Below the pieces are notes generated by a model. That model did no database searches and had not been told where the DNA came from. It was given only the letters and a program-made list of their open reading frames with translations. This document shows, piece by piece, positions 10,424 through 18,550 of a stretch of 64,000 bases of DNA. The stretch comes from Hyphomicrobium sp. D-2 (GTDB lineage: Bacteria > Pseudomonadota > Alphaproteobacteria > Rhizobiales > Hyphomicrobiaceae). How positions within the stretch are numbered: the stretch's first letter is position 1; each line of letters opens with the position of its first letter. The stretch is taken from NCBI RefSeq assembly GCF_029872155.1, contig NZ_JARXLA010000003.1, forward strand, positions 310,001-374,000, written 5' to 3'. A program made the position numbers and the translations under genes.

Positions 10424-10497
10424 CGCCACGACACTGCATGAGCAACGGGCGCCGCGCTTGTCGGCAGCACCCGATGGCCCGGCTCCCGTTGTTGCGC

Positions 10498-12354
10498 TCA
10501 GGCTGTGGACACCGCCGCTTTTTCATCATCGGCTTGATCGCTGGCCACCGGTGCCTTGGCGCCCCATAGCAACGCAACGCCGATGACGGCTGAAGCAATC
10601 GACGCAACAAACACCGCGATCTTGGCCGCCGCAAAATCCGATGCCTGCGGGAAGGACTGTCCGGCGATGAACAGCGACATGGTGAAACCGATACCGGCCA
10701 TTGCGCCCGCGCCTGCAAGTTGGCGCCAAGAATAGGCGGCAGGCTTGATGGCGAGCTTGCATGCCACCGCCAGCAACGATGCAAGCAGAAGGCCAAACGG
10801 TTTGCCGACAACCAGGCCGACGATGATGGCGAGCATCAGCGGCTCGTGATTTTCGATCACACCGAGCGACAGCGGCACACCGGCATTTGCCAAGGCAAAC
10901 ACCGGCAGGATGATGTAGCTCGACTCTGCGCCGGCATGGCGCAGCAGGCGATCAGCGGGTGACTGGATGCGATCGTAAATGGCGTCGATTGCGCGTATAG
11001 CCGGCAGCGAGGGACCATGGTGCAGCACCTCGCTGCCGTGGCGCGCTTCTTCCGCGACGATGCTTGAGAACTGCGCAGTGAGTGCTTTGAGATTGGCGGG
11101 TGGCCGTGTCGGGATGAACAGCGCCAGCAGCACACCGGCCAGGGTGGCGTGCAGACCGCCAGCGTGCACAAACGCCCACAACACGATGCCTAGCAGCAGG
11201 TAAGGCGCGAGACGATAAACGCGCGAGTAGCTGAGCGCAGCCAGTGCAATGAGTACGCCAACGGCGCCAAGCAGATATATCCATTGAATGGCGCTGGAAT
11301 AGAATATCGCCACAACAATGATGGCGCCAATGTCGTCGACGATAGCGGCGGCGGTGAGAAAGATGCGCAGTTCCACCGGTACGCGCGATCCCATCATGAC
11401 GATCAGCGCAACGGCAAAGGCCGTGTCCGTTGCCATGGGGATACCCCAGCCGTGCGCCCATGGACCTGTCGGCAGCACCAGCATGTAGAGCAATGCGGGC
11501 ACGGCCATACCGCCAATCGCAGCAGCAATCGGCAGCGCGGCCGCCTTCACGTCGGCGAGTTGGCCGACGGTGAATTCGCGTTTTATTTCCAGCCCGACAA
11601 CGAGGAAGAAGACGGTCAGCAGGCCATCGTTGACCCAGTGCCGCAACGACATGTCGAAGCTCAACGGCCCGAGTGTGAAGCCCAGGTGCTGGTGCCAGAA
11701 TGCTTCGAAGCTCGTAGCCCAGACCGAATTGGTGAGCACGATGGCAAGCACGGTTGCGAGCAGCAGCAGAATACCGGCTGATGGGCCCCAGCTGGCAAAA
11801 TCGACTGCGGCGGAGCGCACCCGGTGGCCCAGCGTGCCGCGCATTGCATCGGAAAACGAGCTTTCATCCCAGGCGCCATCATAGCGGCGCCGGTTGATGA
11901 AGAACGTGGGTGTGATGAGTACGCCGCTGGCTGCCGCACTGCGCTCGTCGGCCTCAACACGGGCGCGAGCCGGGTGCAGCGTTTCTGGCGCCGAGAGGTC
12001 GACGCCAAGATCCTGCGCAACGGCGATGATGTCCTGCTCGGTCAACACCTCCGACCGGGTCATCAACGTAACGTGCGCCCGCCAGAAGCTGTCATCGTCG
12101 GGGGCCATTTCCACCAGTTCGGCGGCGCGACGGGCCAAATCGTTGTTGCGCAGCGGACGGTGGCGGAACACGTAGCGCAGGCGTTGGCCGAACTCATCAC
12201 GGGCTTCCGCGACACGCTCGTTGGCGGCGCGGCACGAAGCGCAGGCATAGCTGCCATATTCCACCAGCGTGATGGGGGCGTTGTCGGGTCCAAGTGTATG
12301 GTCGTCCGGGCCTACTGCCCGGTCCAGCCGGTTGCGTTGGACTGTCTGGCTCAC
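10498..12354 (-). CDS. nhaA: Thioredoxin-NhaA fusion Na+/H+ antiporter
   Basis: This is a two-domain protein of about 618 residues. The first ~190 residues are a DsbA/thioredoxin-like domain with the redox pair in SYACASC and a cis-Pro region GVLITPTFFINRRRYDG. The rest is a full NhaA antiporter: LRHWVNDGLLTVFFLVVGLEIKRE, the paired aspartates in TAAAIVDDIGA, GIPMATDTAFA and GIGFTMSLFIA, about 11-12 membrane helices. NhaA exchanges 2 H+ for 1 Na+ across the inner membrane. Such DsbA-NhaA fusions are known in several bacteria; the redox role is unclear. GTG at 12354 follows CAGGGGG; an upstream GTG at 12438 would add 28 non-conserved residues. Confidence 0.93.
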   Translation of the reverse strand: MSQTVQRNRLDRAVGPDDHTLGPDNAPITLVEYGSYACASCRAANERVAEARDEFGQRLRYVFRHRPLRNNDLARRAAELVEMAPDDDSFWRAHVTLMTRSEVLTEQDIIAVAQDLGVDLSAPETLHPARARVEADERSAAASGVLITPTFFINRRRYDGAWDESSFSDAMRGTLGHRVRSAAVDFASWGPSAGILLLLATVLAIVLTNSVWATSFEAFWHQHLGFTLGPLSFDMSLRHWVNDGLLTVFFLVVGLEIKREFTVGQLADVKAAALPIAAAIGGMAVPALLYMLVLPTGPWAHGWGIPMATDTAFAVALIVMMGSRVPVELRIFLTAAAIVDDIGAIIVVAIFYSSAIQWIYLLGAVGVLIALAALSYSRVYRLAPYLLLGIVLWAFVHAGGLHATLAGVLLALFIPTRPPANLKALTAQFSSIVAEEARHGSEVLHHGPSLPAIRAIDAIYDRIQSPADRLLRHAGAESSYIILPVFALANAGVPLSLGVIENHEPLMLAIIVGLVVGKPFGLLLASLLAVACKLAIKPAAYSWRQLAGAGAMAGIGFTMSLFIAGQSFPQASDFAAAKIAVFVASIASAVIGVALLWGAKAPVASDQADDEKAAVSTA

Positions 12355-12481
12355 GCGGCCCCCTGGGATGCTGCTAATCCGTAACCGTAACGGTCGTGGC
12401 GGAGCTGCTTTTTTATATGCGAGATCGGGAGGCGTCACGCGCTCTCATGGGGATGCGTCACACGGACGTTCACCACCATGA

Positions 12482-12961
12482 TTAACGGCTGGCACTGATG
12501 GCTCGGCGGACAGCAAGCTCAAGGGCTTCCAGAAAGCGCGAGCGGTCCTGGCGGGTGAAGGATGCGTTGTAACCCTTGCTTTCGCCGGTTTCGCGCAAAT
12601 GGGCGGAAAGCTCGCGCATTGCGAGCGCCATGCCGATGCTGGATTCCGTAAATGGTTTGCCGGTGGGTCCGATCGCCTGGGCGCCCTTTTTCAGGCAGCG
12701 GGCTGCGAGAGGGATGTCCGCAGTCACTGCGACATCGTTGGGGCCGATACGCTCCGCGATCCAGTCATCCGCAATGTCCGGGCCTTCCGGTACGATCACG
12801 CGCTTGGTCAGAGGACCTTCTGGTAGGCGCATCCAGGCGTTGGAAACGAAGTGCACCGGTAGTCCATGGCGTTCGGCAACGCGCACGGCCTCATCCTTCA
12901 CCGGGCACGCGTCAGCGTCGATGAAGATGGCGGGCGATGATGGGGGCGCGGCTGTTGTCAC
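12482..12961 (-). CDS. YaiI/YqxD (UPF0178) family protein
   Basis: This protein of 159 residues has the UPF0178 signature: IFIDADACPVKDEA at the start, VAVTADIPLAARCLKKGA in the middle (a PIN-like pattern of acidic residues), and GMALAMRELSAHLRE later. Family members have a PIN-like nuclease-type fold; the cellular role is not established. The GTG start at 12961 is inferred from family N-terminus placement, since no strong ribosome site is visible. The upstream gene on the same strand ends about 40 bases away, so the two may form an operon. Confidence 0.9.
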   Translation of the reverse strand: MTTAAPPSSPAIFIDADACPVKDEAVRVAERHGLPVHFVSNAWMRLPEGPLTKRVIVPEGPDIADDWIAERIGPNDVAVTADIPLAARCLKKGAQAIGPTGKPFTESSIGMALAMRELSAHLRETGESKGYNASFTRQDRSRFLEALELAVRRAISASR

Positions 12962-13002
12962 CCGATGTTTGTAGCGGCCCGCACACGCAATGCAAAGCGG
13001 CG

Positions 13003-13539
13003 TCACATCGGCTCGGCAAGCAAGGCCTCGATTGCGACGGCATCCGGCACGCGATCGTGCATACCGGCGCCGGGTGTTGCTGTGTCGGCGTCCATGACCG
13101 GGCCGGGGGTGACAATGGCAACGAGCCGATCCCACAGTGCATTCGGCATCGACGGCCGGTCGCGCGCTGCTGACAGCAAATAGCGGAACTTGGCGTGCAT
13201 GCGGGCCGCTTCCTCCAGCGGCGCAATCACCCGCACACCGTGCATTTTCAGCAGCGGCTCAAGCGCGCTGACGGTGAGCAGCTCGACGTGCGCAACGGTG
13301 CGGCACTCGTTGATGGCGGTCAACAGGAAGGCAACCCCGGCATCGGGGGCGTATTGCACCATCTCGGTGATGCAGGAATAGGCGCGAATGCGACCCTGGC
13401 CGCACGATTCATCCGGGTTATCGGTCGTGTCCAGGAGCAGGCGGGCCAGGCGTCGAAAATCCGTGGCGCCGTCCGGCGTGGTGCACAGCGGCGCGGCCTG
13501 TGAAAATTGGCACTCCAAGCAACTCCACGTGCGATCCAT
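13003..13539 (-). CDS. Hypothetical protein, possibly DUF6869-like
   Basis: This protein of 178 residues is mostly alpha-helical by pattern, with no signal peptide or membrane segment. It begins with a small Cys cluster (WSCLECQF...PLC). The middle, with HVELLTVSALEPLLKMHG followed by an acidic and basic helix and FRYLLSAAR, recalls DUF6869-type HEAT-like segments, but I am not certain of that family. The C-terminal part, rich in Pro and Ala, looks disordered. The ATG at 13539 is the first start in frame. It lies upstream of the UPF0178 gene on the same strand; I cannot propose a function. Confidence 0.6.
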   Translation of the reverse strand: MDRTWSCLECQFSQAAPLCTTPDGATDFRRLARLLLDTTDNPDESCGQGRIRAYSCITEMVQYAPDAGVAFLLTAINECRTVAHVELLTVSALEPLLKMHGVRVIAPLEEAARMHAKFRYLLSAARDRPSMPNALWDRLVAIVTPGPVMDADTATPGAGMHDRVPDAVAIEALLAEPM

Positions 13540-13754
13540 GGGATGCTTTCCGGCGATGTTTCCGGTCGGACAGAACCTCTGGGCAAAGCGACTGGCGGTG
13601 CGTGATGCGGCAAACTACAGCATGCATTGTGCGGAAGAAACCTTCGGTTGCAAGACCGAAGGGACCGCGGATCGAAACACAGGCGGGATAGCGCGCACGG
13701 CCGCACGTAGGCGCTGGAAGCGCCTGCGTGCGATGCAACTGCCGTGAGCGATCG

Positions 13755-14642
13755 TTAGTGGTTCGCGGTTTTACGTTGGCGCGCGCGTTTGCGCGGAGTG
13801 GGCGAGGCAGGCTCGACAGCGGCCACAGCCTCCAGCTTCGACTTCGGCACAATGTGCACGACCTTGTACCCACGCTTTTTCAGCTCTGCGAGCAGTGTCG
13901 GCATGGCCGCCGCTGTGCGCGCCTGAATGTCGTGGAACAGGATGATACCCTTGCCCTTGCGGTCGAGGCCGGTCAGCACGTTGCGGATCACCATCTCCGG
14001 CGAGCGAACCCGCCAGTCCCATGAATCGACGTCAATGCCGAACACGGCGATATTGCGCTTGGCCAGATAGTCCCGCACCCGCTTCGGATCGCTGAGATAG
14101 GGGAAGCGGAAGAACGGCGCGACGCCATCGGGCAGCACTTCGTCCGCAATATTGAAAGTGCTTTCGATCTGCTGCTCGGCGCTGCCCAGAGACGTGGCGC
14201 CGAGGTTGCGGTGGGAATAGGTGTGCGTGCCAACCGTATGCCCTTCCGCCTGCACCTGCTTGGCGATCTCGGGGAAGTTCTTCAGCATCCGGCCGACATA
14301 GAAGAATGTGGCCTTGGTGCATTCAGCCGCCAGCGCGTCCAGAATTTCGCGGGTGTGAACGGGATGGGGGCCGTCGTCGAAGGTCAGAACGACTTCCTTG
14401 TCCTGCAGCAGCGGTGTCGGGCGATACTGCTCGCCATATTCGCCACCGCCCGCAGTGTCGACCTCTGCAACACGGGTGACGCCAAGGCCGTCGCTGCAAT
14501 TGATTGACTGATCGGTGACAGCATTATCGGTCGCCGTGGCGATGACTTCTTCCGATGCGGCGGCAACCCGCGCTGCTTCGGTTTCTGCGCGGGCAACAAT
14601 CGCCGGCAGCATCAGCGCGGCAACCAGAAGCAGCTTCTTCAT
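13755..14642 (-). CDS. Exported polysaccharide deacetylase
   Basis: This protein of about 295 residues has a signal peptide (MKKLLLVAALMLPAIVARA) and a NodB-homology carbohydrate esterase 4 domain. Motif 1 is LTFDDGPHP (catalytic Asp and metal Asp), motif 2 HTYSHRNL (metal His pair), motif 3 FFRFPYL, motif 4 DVDSWDW and motif 5 IILFHDIQ, all intact. It should remove N-acetyl groups from a cell-envelope polysaccharide or peptidoglycan in the periplasm; the substrate is not defined by sequence. The C-terminal tail is basic (RKRARQRK). The ATG at 14642 has GGGGAG about 7 nt upstream. Confidence 0.93.
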   Translation of the reverse strand: MKKLLLVAALMLPAIVARAETEAARVAAASEEVIATATDNAVTDQSINCSDGLGVTRVAEVDTAGGGEYGEQYRPTPLLQDKEVVLTFDDGPHPVHTREILDALAAECTKATFFYVGRMLKNFPEIAKQVQAEGHTVGTHTYSHRNLGATSLGSAEQQIESTFNIADEVLPDGVAPFFRFPYLSDPKRVRDYLAKRNIAVFGIDVDSWDWRVRSPEMVIRNVLTGLDRKGKGIILFHDIQARTAAAMPTLLAELKKRGYKVVHIVPKSKLEAVAAVEPASPTPRKRARQRKTANH

Positions 14643-15342
14643 CTCGGTTCTCCCCAACCAGTTGCCCCACGCGAAACAGGCTTGGTCGCTCCGACCACGG
14701 CGGCGGAGCATTGCATCGATGCATTTAACCCAGCGTAAAGGATAGTGCGCTTCGGCCTGAATGGCATACCGTTTCCAGCTTCGATAGCCACCGGTAGCGC
14801 GATCGTGCTCGGCCTGTGCTGCATCGGTGACGCCCGCTTTCCGCTCCTCACCGCGAAAACTGACACCAGACCCAGCAAAGAGAAGCAAAGAGAGGCACCG
14901 GGGGCGTGGCAACCTCTCTTTGCGCCCGGCGGTGGCTGGCCGGGGGATGTCGCGCAGGGCGCCGCTGCAGGCTTCGGCGGATCCGCACACGACAATCTCT
15001 CTTCGGTGCGTATCAAGCCGAGGATGGTGTGGCTGTCTGCGCTCCAGCATTGACGCATTGAAACATGAAACCGGGGTTTGATCCGCGTCGAGAATATCGA
15101 GCGTTATTTCAGCAATATCGCGGGCATTGCATGGCTTTGCCGCCCGGTTGACTGACCGTATACACCGCGCGCGGCTGGCAACGACGGGCAGCACCACGGG
15201 CTTCGAACGCCCGCCGCGTGATAAGCGTGCCGCCGCTTTTCCCGGTCTTTGCTTCGGTTGCCATCGGCGATATCAGGTCTGCGCTTGTCTGCCGATCAGG
15301 CATGGGGCTAAGTCGGGCGTCCACCTTTGGAGCCTGCGCAGC
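14643..15342. other. 700-base intergenic region with hairpin and short repeats
   Basis: No convincing gene is visible between the deacetylase and the DUF486 gene. Contained elements are a perfect two-copy 10-base direct repeat (AGCAAAGAGA at 14874-14883 and 14884-14893) and an 11-bp perfect inverted repeat (14885-14895 with 14913-14923) around a 17-base loop. It should also hold the divergent promoters of the flanking genes. Short open frames here have no recognisable features. Confidence 0.5.
14885..14923. repeat. Inverted repeat, 11-bp arms
   Basis: GCAAAGAGAGG and its exact complement are separated by 17 GC-rich bases. There is no T-run on either side, so a simple rho-independent terminator is unlikely. 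The left arm partly overlaps the 10-base direct repeat. It could act as an RNA hairpin or a regulator site; nothing here decides. Confidence 0.5.
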
Positions 15343-15705
15343 ATGCCACTCCCATCCTTTTCCATGCCCTACATTCTGCCGATCGTACTTCTGGTTTTCT
15401 CCAACGTCTTCATGACGTTCGCCTGGTATGGCCACCTGCGGTTCAAGGAGCAGCCGATCCTGCTGGTCATTCTTGTGTCGTGGATGATCGCGTTCTTTGA
15501 ATACTGTCTGGTCATTCCGGCCAACCGCTACGGCAGCGATGTCTATTCCGCCGCCCAGCTCAAGACGATCCAGGAAGTGATTACGCTGATCGTCTTTGCA
15601 GTGTTCTCGGTGCTCTATCTCAAGCAGCCGATTGGCATGCATCAGCTCATTGGGTTCGGGTTTATAGCGCTGGGTGCATTCTTTATCTTCTCGGGGCGGC
15701 CCTGA
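15343..15705 (+). CDS. DUF486 small membrane protein
   Basis: This integral membrane protein of about 120 residues has four helices. The DUF486 family pattern is visible: ILPIVLLVFSNVFMTFAWYGHL, SWMIAFFEYCLVIPANRYG, then QLKTIQEVITLIVFAVFSVLY and LIGFGFIALGAFFIF. The family is distantly drug/metabolite-transporter-like with no defined substrate. ATG 15343 has GGAG 10 nt upstream; an internal ATG at 15364 would begin exactly at the first helix and is an alternative. The SDR gene follows about 50 bases downstream on the same strand. Confidence 0.9.
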   Translation: MPLPSFSMPYILPIVLLVFSNVFMTFAWYGHLRFKEQPILLVILVSWMIAFFEYCLVIPANRYGSDVYSAAQLKTIQEVITLIVFAVFSVLYLKQPIGMHQLIGFGFIALGAFFIFSGRP

Positions 15706-15756
15706 AGCAGTTAAGGTCGCACGGAAACAAAGACCGCTCCGCGGCGCGAGGGGGAA

Positions 15757-16473
15757 ATGGCTGAGACACGCATTGCAATGGTCACGGGTGCCAACCGTGG
15801 GATCGGGCTGGAGATCGTAAAGCAGCTATCGCGCGGCGGTATGCTGGCGGTGCTCTGTTCGCGCGACGTTGAAAAGGGGAAGCAGGCGGCGTCGAAGCTG
15901 GCATCGGAGGGGCTTGAGCCGCCGGTGGTTGCTCTGGACGTGACGGATGATGCCAGCGTCGCTAATGCGGTGGCCGAGGTCATGAACCTTTTCGGGCGCA
16001 TCGATGTGCTGGTGAACAATGCTGCGATCCAGCGGGAAGGGATGACGGCTGAGCAGGCGAGCGTTCTTGATGTTGCGCCGGAACTTGCGCTGGAAGTGTT
16101 CAACGCCAATACGCTGGGGCCGTTGCGACTGACCAAAGCCGTTGTGCCTATCATGCGCGAGGGCGGCTATGGCCGGATCGTCAATATTTCCTCCGGCGCG
16201 GGCCAACTCGCGGAAATGGCGGCCGGGTTTCCATCCTATCGGATGTCGAAGGCGGCGCTGAACGCGCTGACGAAAGTAACTGCTGCGGAGCTGGGGCCAT
16301 CGCCGATCAAGGTCAATGCCATGTGTCCCGGCTGGGTGCGCACCGACATGGGCGGACCGGACGCGACACGCTCGGTGGAGCAGGGCGCGGAAACGGCGAT
16401 CTGGCTTGCCACTCTGCCCGATACCGGCTCTACCGGCGGTTTCTTCCGTGATAAGACGCCGATCCCCTGGTAA
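15757..16473 (+). CDS. SDR family oxidoreductase
   Basis: This is a classical short-chain dehydrogenase/reductase of 238 residues with a Rossmann fold. The cofactor motif TGANRGIG is at about residue 10, NNAA at about 87, the catalytic Ser sits in IVNISSGAGQ, and the Tyr-x-x-x-Lys pair is in YRMSKAAL. CSRD after the second strand (Arg) favours NADPH. The C-terminal GGFFRDKTPIPW resembles carbonyl-reductase-type SDRs. The substrate is not predictable. The ATG at 15757 follows GAGGGGG, about 3 nt away. It may be co-transcribed with the preceding DUF486 gene. Confidence 0.93.
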   Translation: MAETRIAMVTGANRGIGLEIVKQLSRGGMLAVLCSRDVEKGKQAASKLASEGLEPPVVALDVTDDASVANAVAEVMNLFGRIDVLVNNAAIQREGMTAEQASVLDVAPELALEVFNANTLGPLRLTKAVVPIMREGGYGRIVNISSGAGQLAEMAAGFPSYRMSKAALNALTKVTAAELGPSPIKVNAMCPGWVRTDMGGPDATRSVEQGAETAIWLATLPDTGSTGGFFRDKTPIPW

Positions 16474-16539
16474 TATTGGCTAGGCGTAGTCCAGAAGTTT
16501 GGACTGATAGGTGCGCTGCCGTACAGGCAGTCGTTTTGC

Positions 16540-16719
16540 TTACACGCCGCGCACCAGATTGCCGATCATCAGCGTGATGTAGGCGCTGATCGCAAGCCAG
16601 AATTCCTGATGCGGCAAGTATCGCGGCACGCCGATAAAGCCCAGCTTGGTCACCAGCGCGAGAAGAGCGAGGGTGAGCGCGATCAGGAAGATGGTGATGG
16701 TTGGCGGATTGAGGCGCAT
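16540..16719 (-). CDS. Small two-helix membrane protein (59 aa)
   Basis: This 59-residue frame begins MRLNPPTITIFLIALTLAL and ends IGNLVRGV. It has two hydrophobic helices, the first at about residues 8-24 and the second at about 41-55, joined by a short GVPRYLPHQEFW loop. The ATG at 16719 has GGGGAGGA about 9 nt upstream. I recognise no named family, but the membrane pattern, ribosome site and coding-like codon choice support a real gene. It is convergent with the SDR gene. Confidence 0.7.
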   Translation of the reverse strand: MRLNPPTITIFLIALTLALLALVTKLGFIGVPRYLPHQEFWLAISAYITLMIGNLVRGV

Positions 16720-17097
16720 GGGTCTGGTATCCTCCCCTTAGGTCGCGATGCGGCACGGCGCATGAAGCCAACGCCTATACGCTCCGGTCATGGCACGGAT
16801 TTGATCGGCCGGAACCCTAAAACCGTCAATTGGCGGGGTGCGTATAGCTGACCGCAGCGTGGCACTCCGCGCCGTGCCGCATGATGGCATTTTTTTCAGA
16901 ACCTGAAACAACGTGATACGAGACAGTGGTCTTGTTAATCGTCCCCACCGACGGATTGGGCGCGATCGTAGCGCGATGTTTCAGGCGCCCGACATTCTGT
17001 CGCTGCTTGCTCGTATGACCCTGCAAGGGTCCGTGAAGACGGCGAGGCCGGGCAATCGATGATCGCCCGGCCTCCGCATTCCGAAATTGTGCAGGCT
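16720..17097. other. Intergenic region without recognised gene
   Basis: About 380 bases between the small membrane protein and the DUF6481 gene, both on the minus strand. It presumably includes the promoter of the former and the 3' end of the latter. I see no tRNA, no convincing small gene and no clear terminator. Confidence 0.4.
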
Positions 17098-17454
17098 TTA
17101 GCCCGCCTTGCGAGCCTTGCGGGCGGCGTAGCGCGCGTCGCGATCCTTCTTGCGCTGCGTCTCAAGCTCAACCTGCTCGTCGATTTCCCGCGCCAGGCGC
17201 GCTTCGTTCTCTAGGCGCGCGGCCAGTTCATCGGCCGCAACTTGTGCTGCTTGCCGCTCCTGTTCGACGCGGCGTGCCTCTGCCCGCTCGGCGGCTAGCT
17301 TCTGCCGTTCGGCCGCCGCCAGGGCACGCGCCGCCCTTTGTTCAGCGACTGCCGGGTCTTCTGCTCGTGCGCGGAATCGCGCCAACGCGGCGCTTTTGGC
17401 GGCTACGGATGTGGCCTGCCGGTCGTTGAAATTCGGGTTCTTGAAGGCTTTCAT
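17098..17454 (-). CDS. DUF6481 family protein
   Basis: This highly charged 118-residue protein is almost all helix, predicted as a long single coiled coil: repeated Ala, Arg, Glu, Gln and Lys (AARALAAAERQKLAAERAEARR and similar). It opens with MKAFKNPNFNDRQ, the DUF6481 hallmark. There is no signal or membrane segment. The family is common in Hyphomicrobiales and its function is unknown. The ATG at 17454 was chosen because it opens the conserved N-terminus and has GGAG just upstream; an earlier in-frame ATG at 17505 adds residues unlike the family. Confidence 0.85.
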   Translation of the reverse strand: MKAFKNPNFNDRQATSVAAKSAALARFRARAEDPAVAEQRAARALAAAERQKLAAERAEARRVEQERQAAQVAADELAARLENEARLAREIDEQVELETQRKKDRDARYAARKARKAG

Positions 17455-17701
17455 CTTGCTCCAGTCAATTGGTTCAGTTTGCTGACCCGAACACGGTGCT
17501 TCCATCTCGGGGAAACAGCTGGCGGCTCCTTAGCACGGAATTCGCCACCTCGCGAAATGCTCCTGATGCGTCATCCTTGGCTTATCCATCTCGAGACTCG
17601 GGCGCCCGGTGCGGTGCGGCCTGCGATACGGATCTCGGCATTAAGGTCGACGACGCGATTGAGATCATACCGGTACGACCGGACGCCGTCGGCGGCGCAA
17701 G

Positions 17702-17847
17702 GGATAATCACCGGCGGCTGGTTGTTCCCCGCAGGGGCGCCGGTGCGAAAGGACACAACACCGGCGGCTGGTTCCCCGGAGGGGTGTCGCCGGTGCAAAG
17801 GATAATCACCGGCGGCCGGCTCCCCGGAGGGGTGTCGCCGGTGCAAA
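17702..17847. repeat. Three tandem copies of a 48-49 bp palindromic repeat
   Basis: Units lie at 17702-17750, 17751-17799 and 17800-17847. Each has ACCGGCGGC at its left, CCCCGSAGGGG at its centre and CGCCGGTGC followed by AAA at its right, so each unit can fold into a GC-rich hairpin with a second small hairpin at its tip. Units 2 and 3 are nearly identical and unit 1 is more diverged. A fourth copy sits inside uvrB (5203-5240). The array lies between DUF6481 and the sortase-like gene. Confidence 0.85.
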
Positions 17848-17850
17848 AAA

Positions 17851-17887
17851 GTCTCAAAAACAAAACGCCGGCGCGAAGGCCGGCGTT
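17851..17887 (-). terminator. Rho-independent terminator of the sortase-like gene
   Basis: Read on the minus strand, a perfect 9-bp stem (AACGCCGGC/GCCGGCGTT, loop CTTCGC) is followed by TTTTGTTTTT. It lies about 47 bases beyond the stop of the sortase-like gene at 17934, as expected for its terminator. Confidence 0.85.
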
Positions 17888-17933
17888 GAATGGATTTCTG
17901 TATGGTCGAGAGGATCGCTCCTCAGCCCTGAGA

Positions 17934-18428
17934 TCAAAGCGTGCGGATGGTCTTGGCCGTTGACGACACATCCGGCATCTCCTGGCCTGCCTCGATCACG
18001 AAGCGGACGGGGAGCGCACGGGGGTTGCTTTCATCCCGGCAGGTCACCAGCAGAAGCGGGGTTGGACGGCCAGCCGACGAAACAGGCACCACATTATTGT
18101 CGATGACGCGGTCGACGGTCACGACGTTCAACACGCGATCGTGCCCGTTGGCCGAGATGGTGATGCGATCGCCGATCGATACCGGTTTGGCGTCGAGAGC
18201 GCTGACATGCGCAACATTCGACAGCCAGAAGTCTTCCGTACCTGCCACCACCGGGCTGACCCGTGCAGCAGAAGCCGTTTGCACATCCATATCCGCGATG
18301 GCGGTCTGGAAGCCACGCGCCACCACGCCTTCACCATTGCCTATCGACACCGCTGCGGCACCTAGGCCGGTGGCGGCGGAAGCCAAAACCGCGATCGGAA
18401 GCGCTTTTCGGATTGCGCCAGTGCCCAT
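17934..18428 (-). CDS. Secreted sortase-like domain protein
   Basis: This 164-residue protein has an N-terminal signal or anchor segment (KALPIAVLASAATGLGAAAVS). The remaining part has the sortase order of features: a His in NVAHVSAL, then SIGDRITIS, a VVTVDRVID strand, LLLVTC (compare TLVTC, the catalytic Cys motif), and an Arg in PVRFVIEAG. His, Cys and Arg would form the transpeptidase triad. The region before the His is shorter than in full-length sortases, so activity is uncertain. Sortases are uncommon in alphaproteobacteria. An unrecognised two-helix membrane protein is encoded 122 bases upstream on the same strand. The ATG at 18428 precedes the signal sequence. Confidence 0.55.
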   Translation of the reverse strand: MGTGAIRKALPIAVLASAATGLGAAAVSIGNGEGVVARGFQTAIADMDVQTASAARVSPVVAGTEDFWLSNVAHVSALDAKPVSIGDRITISANGHDRVLNVVTVDRVIDNNVVPVSSAGRPTPLLLVTCRDESNPRALPVRFVIEAGQEMPDVSSTAKTIRTL

Positions 18429-18550
18429 GGTCAGCTCCGCTGTTCCGTTTTCAGCTTTATATGCATTTCGCGCCTAACTCGGGTACGAGGCCGAAGCAGA
18501 CAGATTAGCCGCTCCTGCCCAGTGCGCAAGATTACTAGACCAACCCACCA

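Noticed and set aside
14745-15053. 102-residue frame in the deacetylase-DUF486 gap
   Set aside because: No ribosome site, no recognisable domain, and it crosses the hairpin at 14885-14923.
17702-17847. CRISPR-like array
   Set aside because: Three near-contiguous hairpin units without spacers of constant size and without cas genes nearby; better explained as a tandem palindromic repeat.
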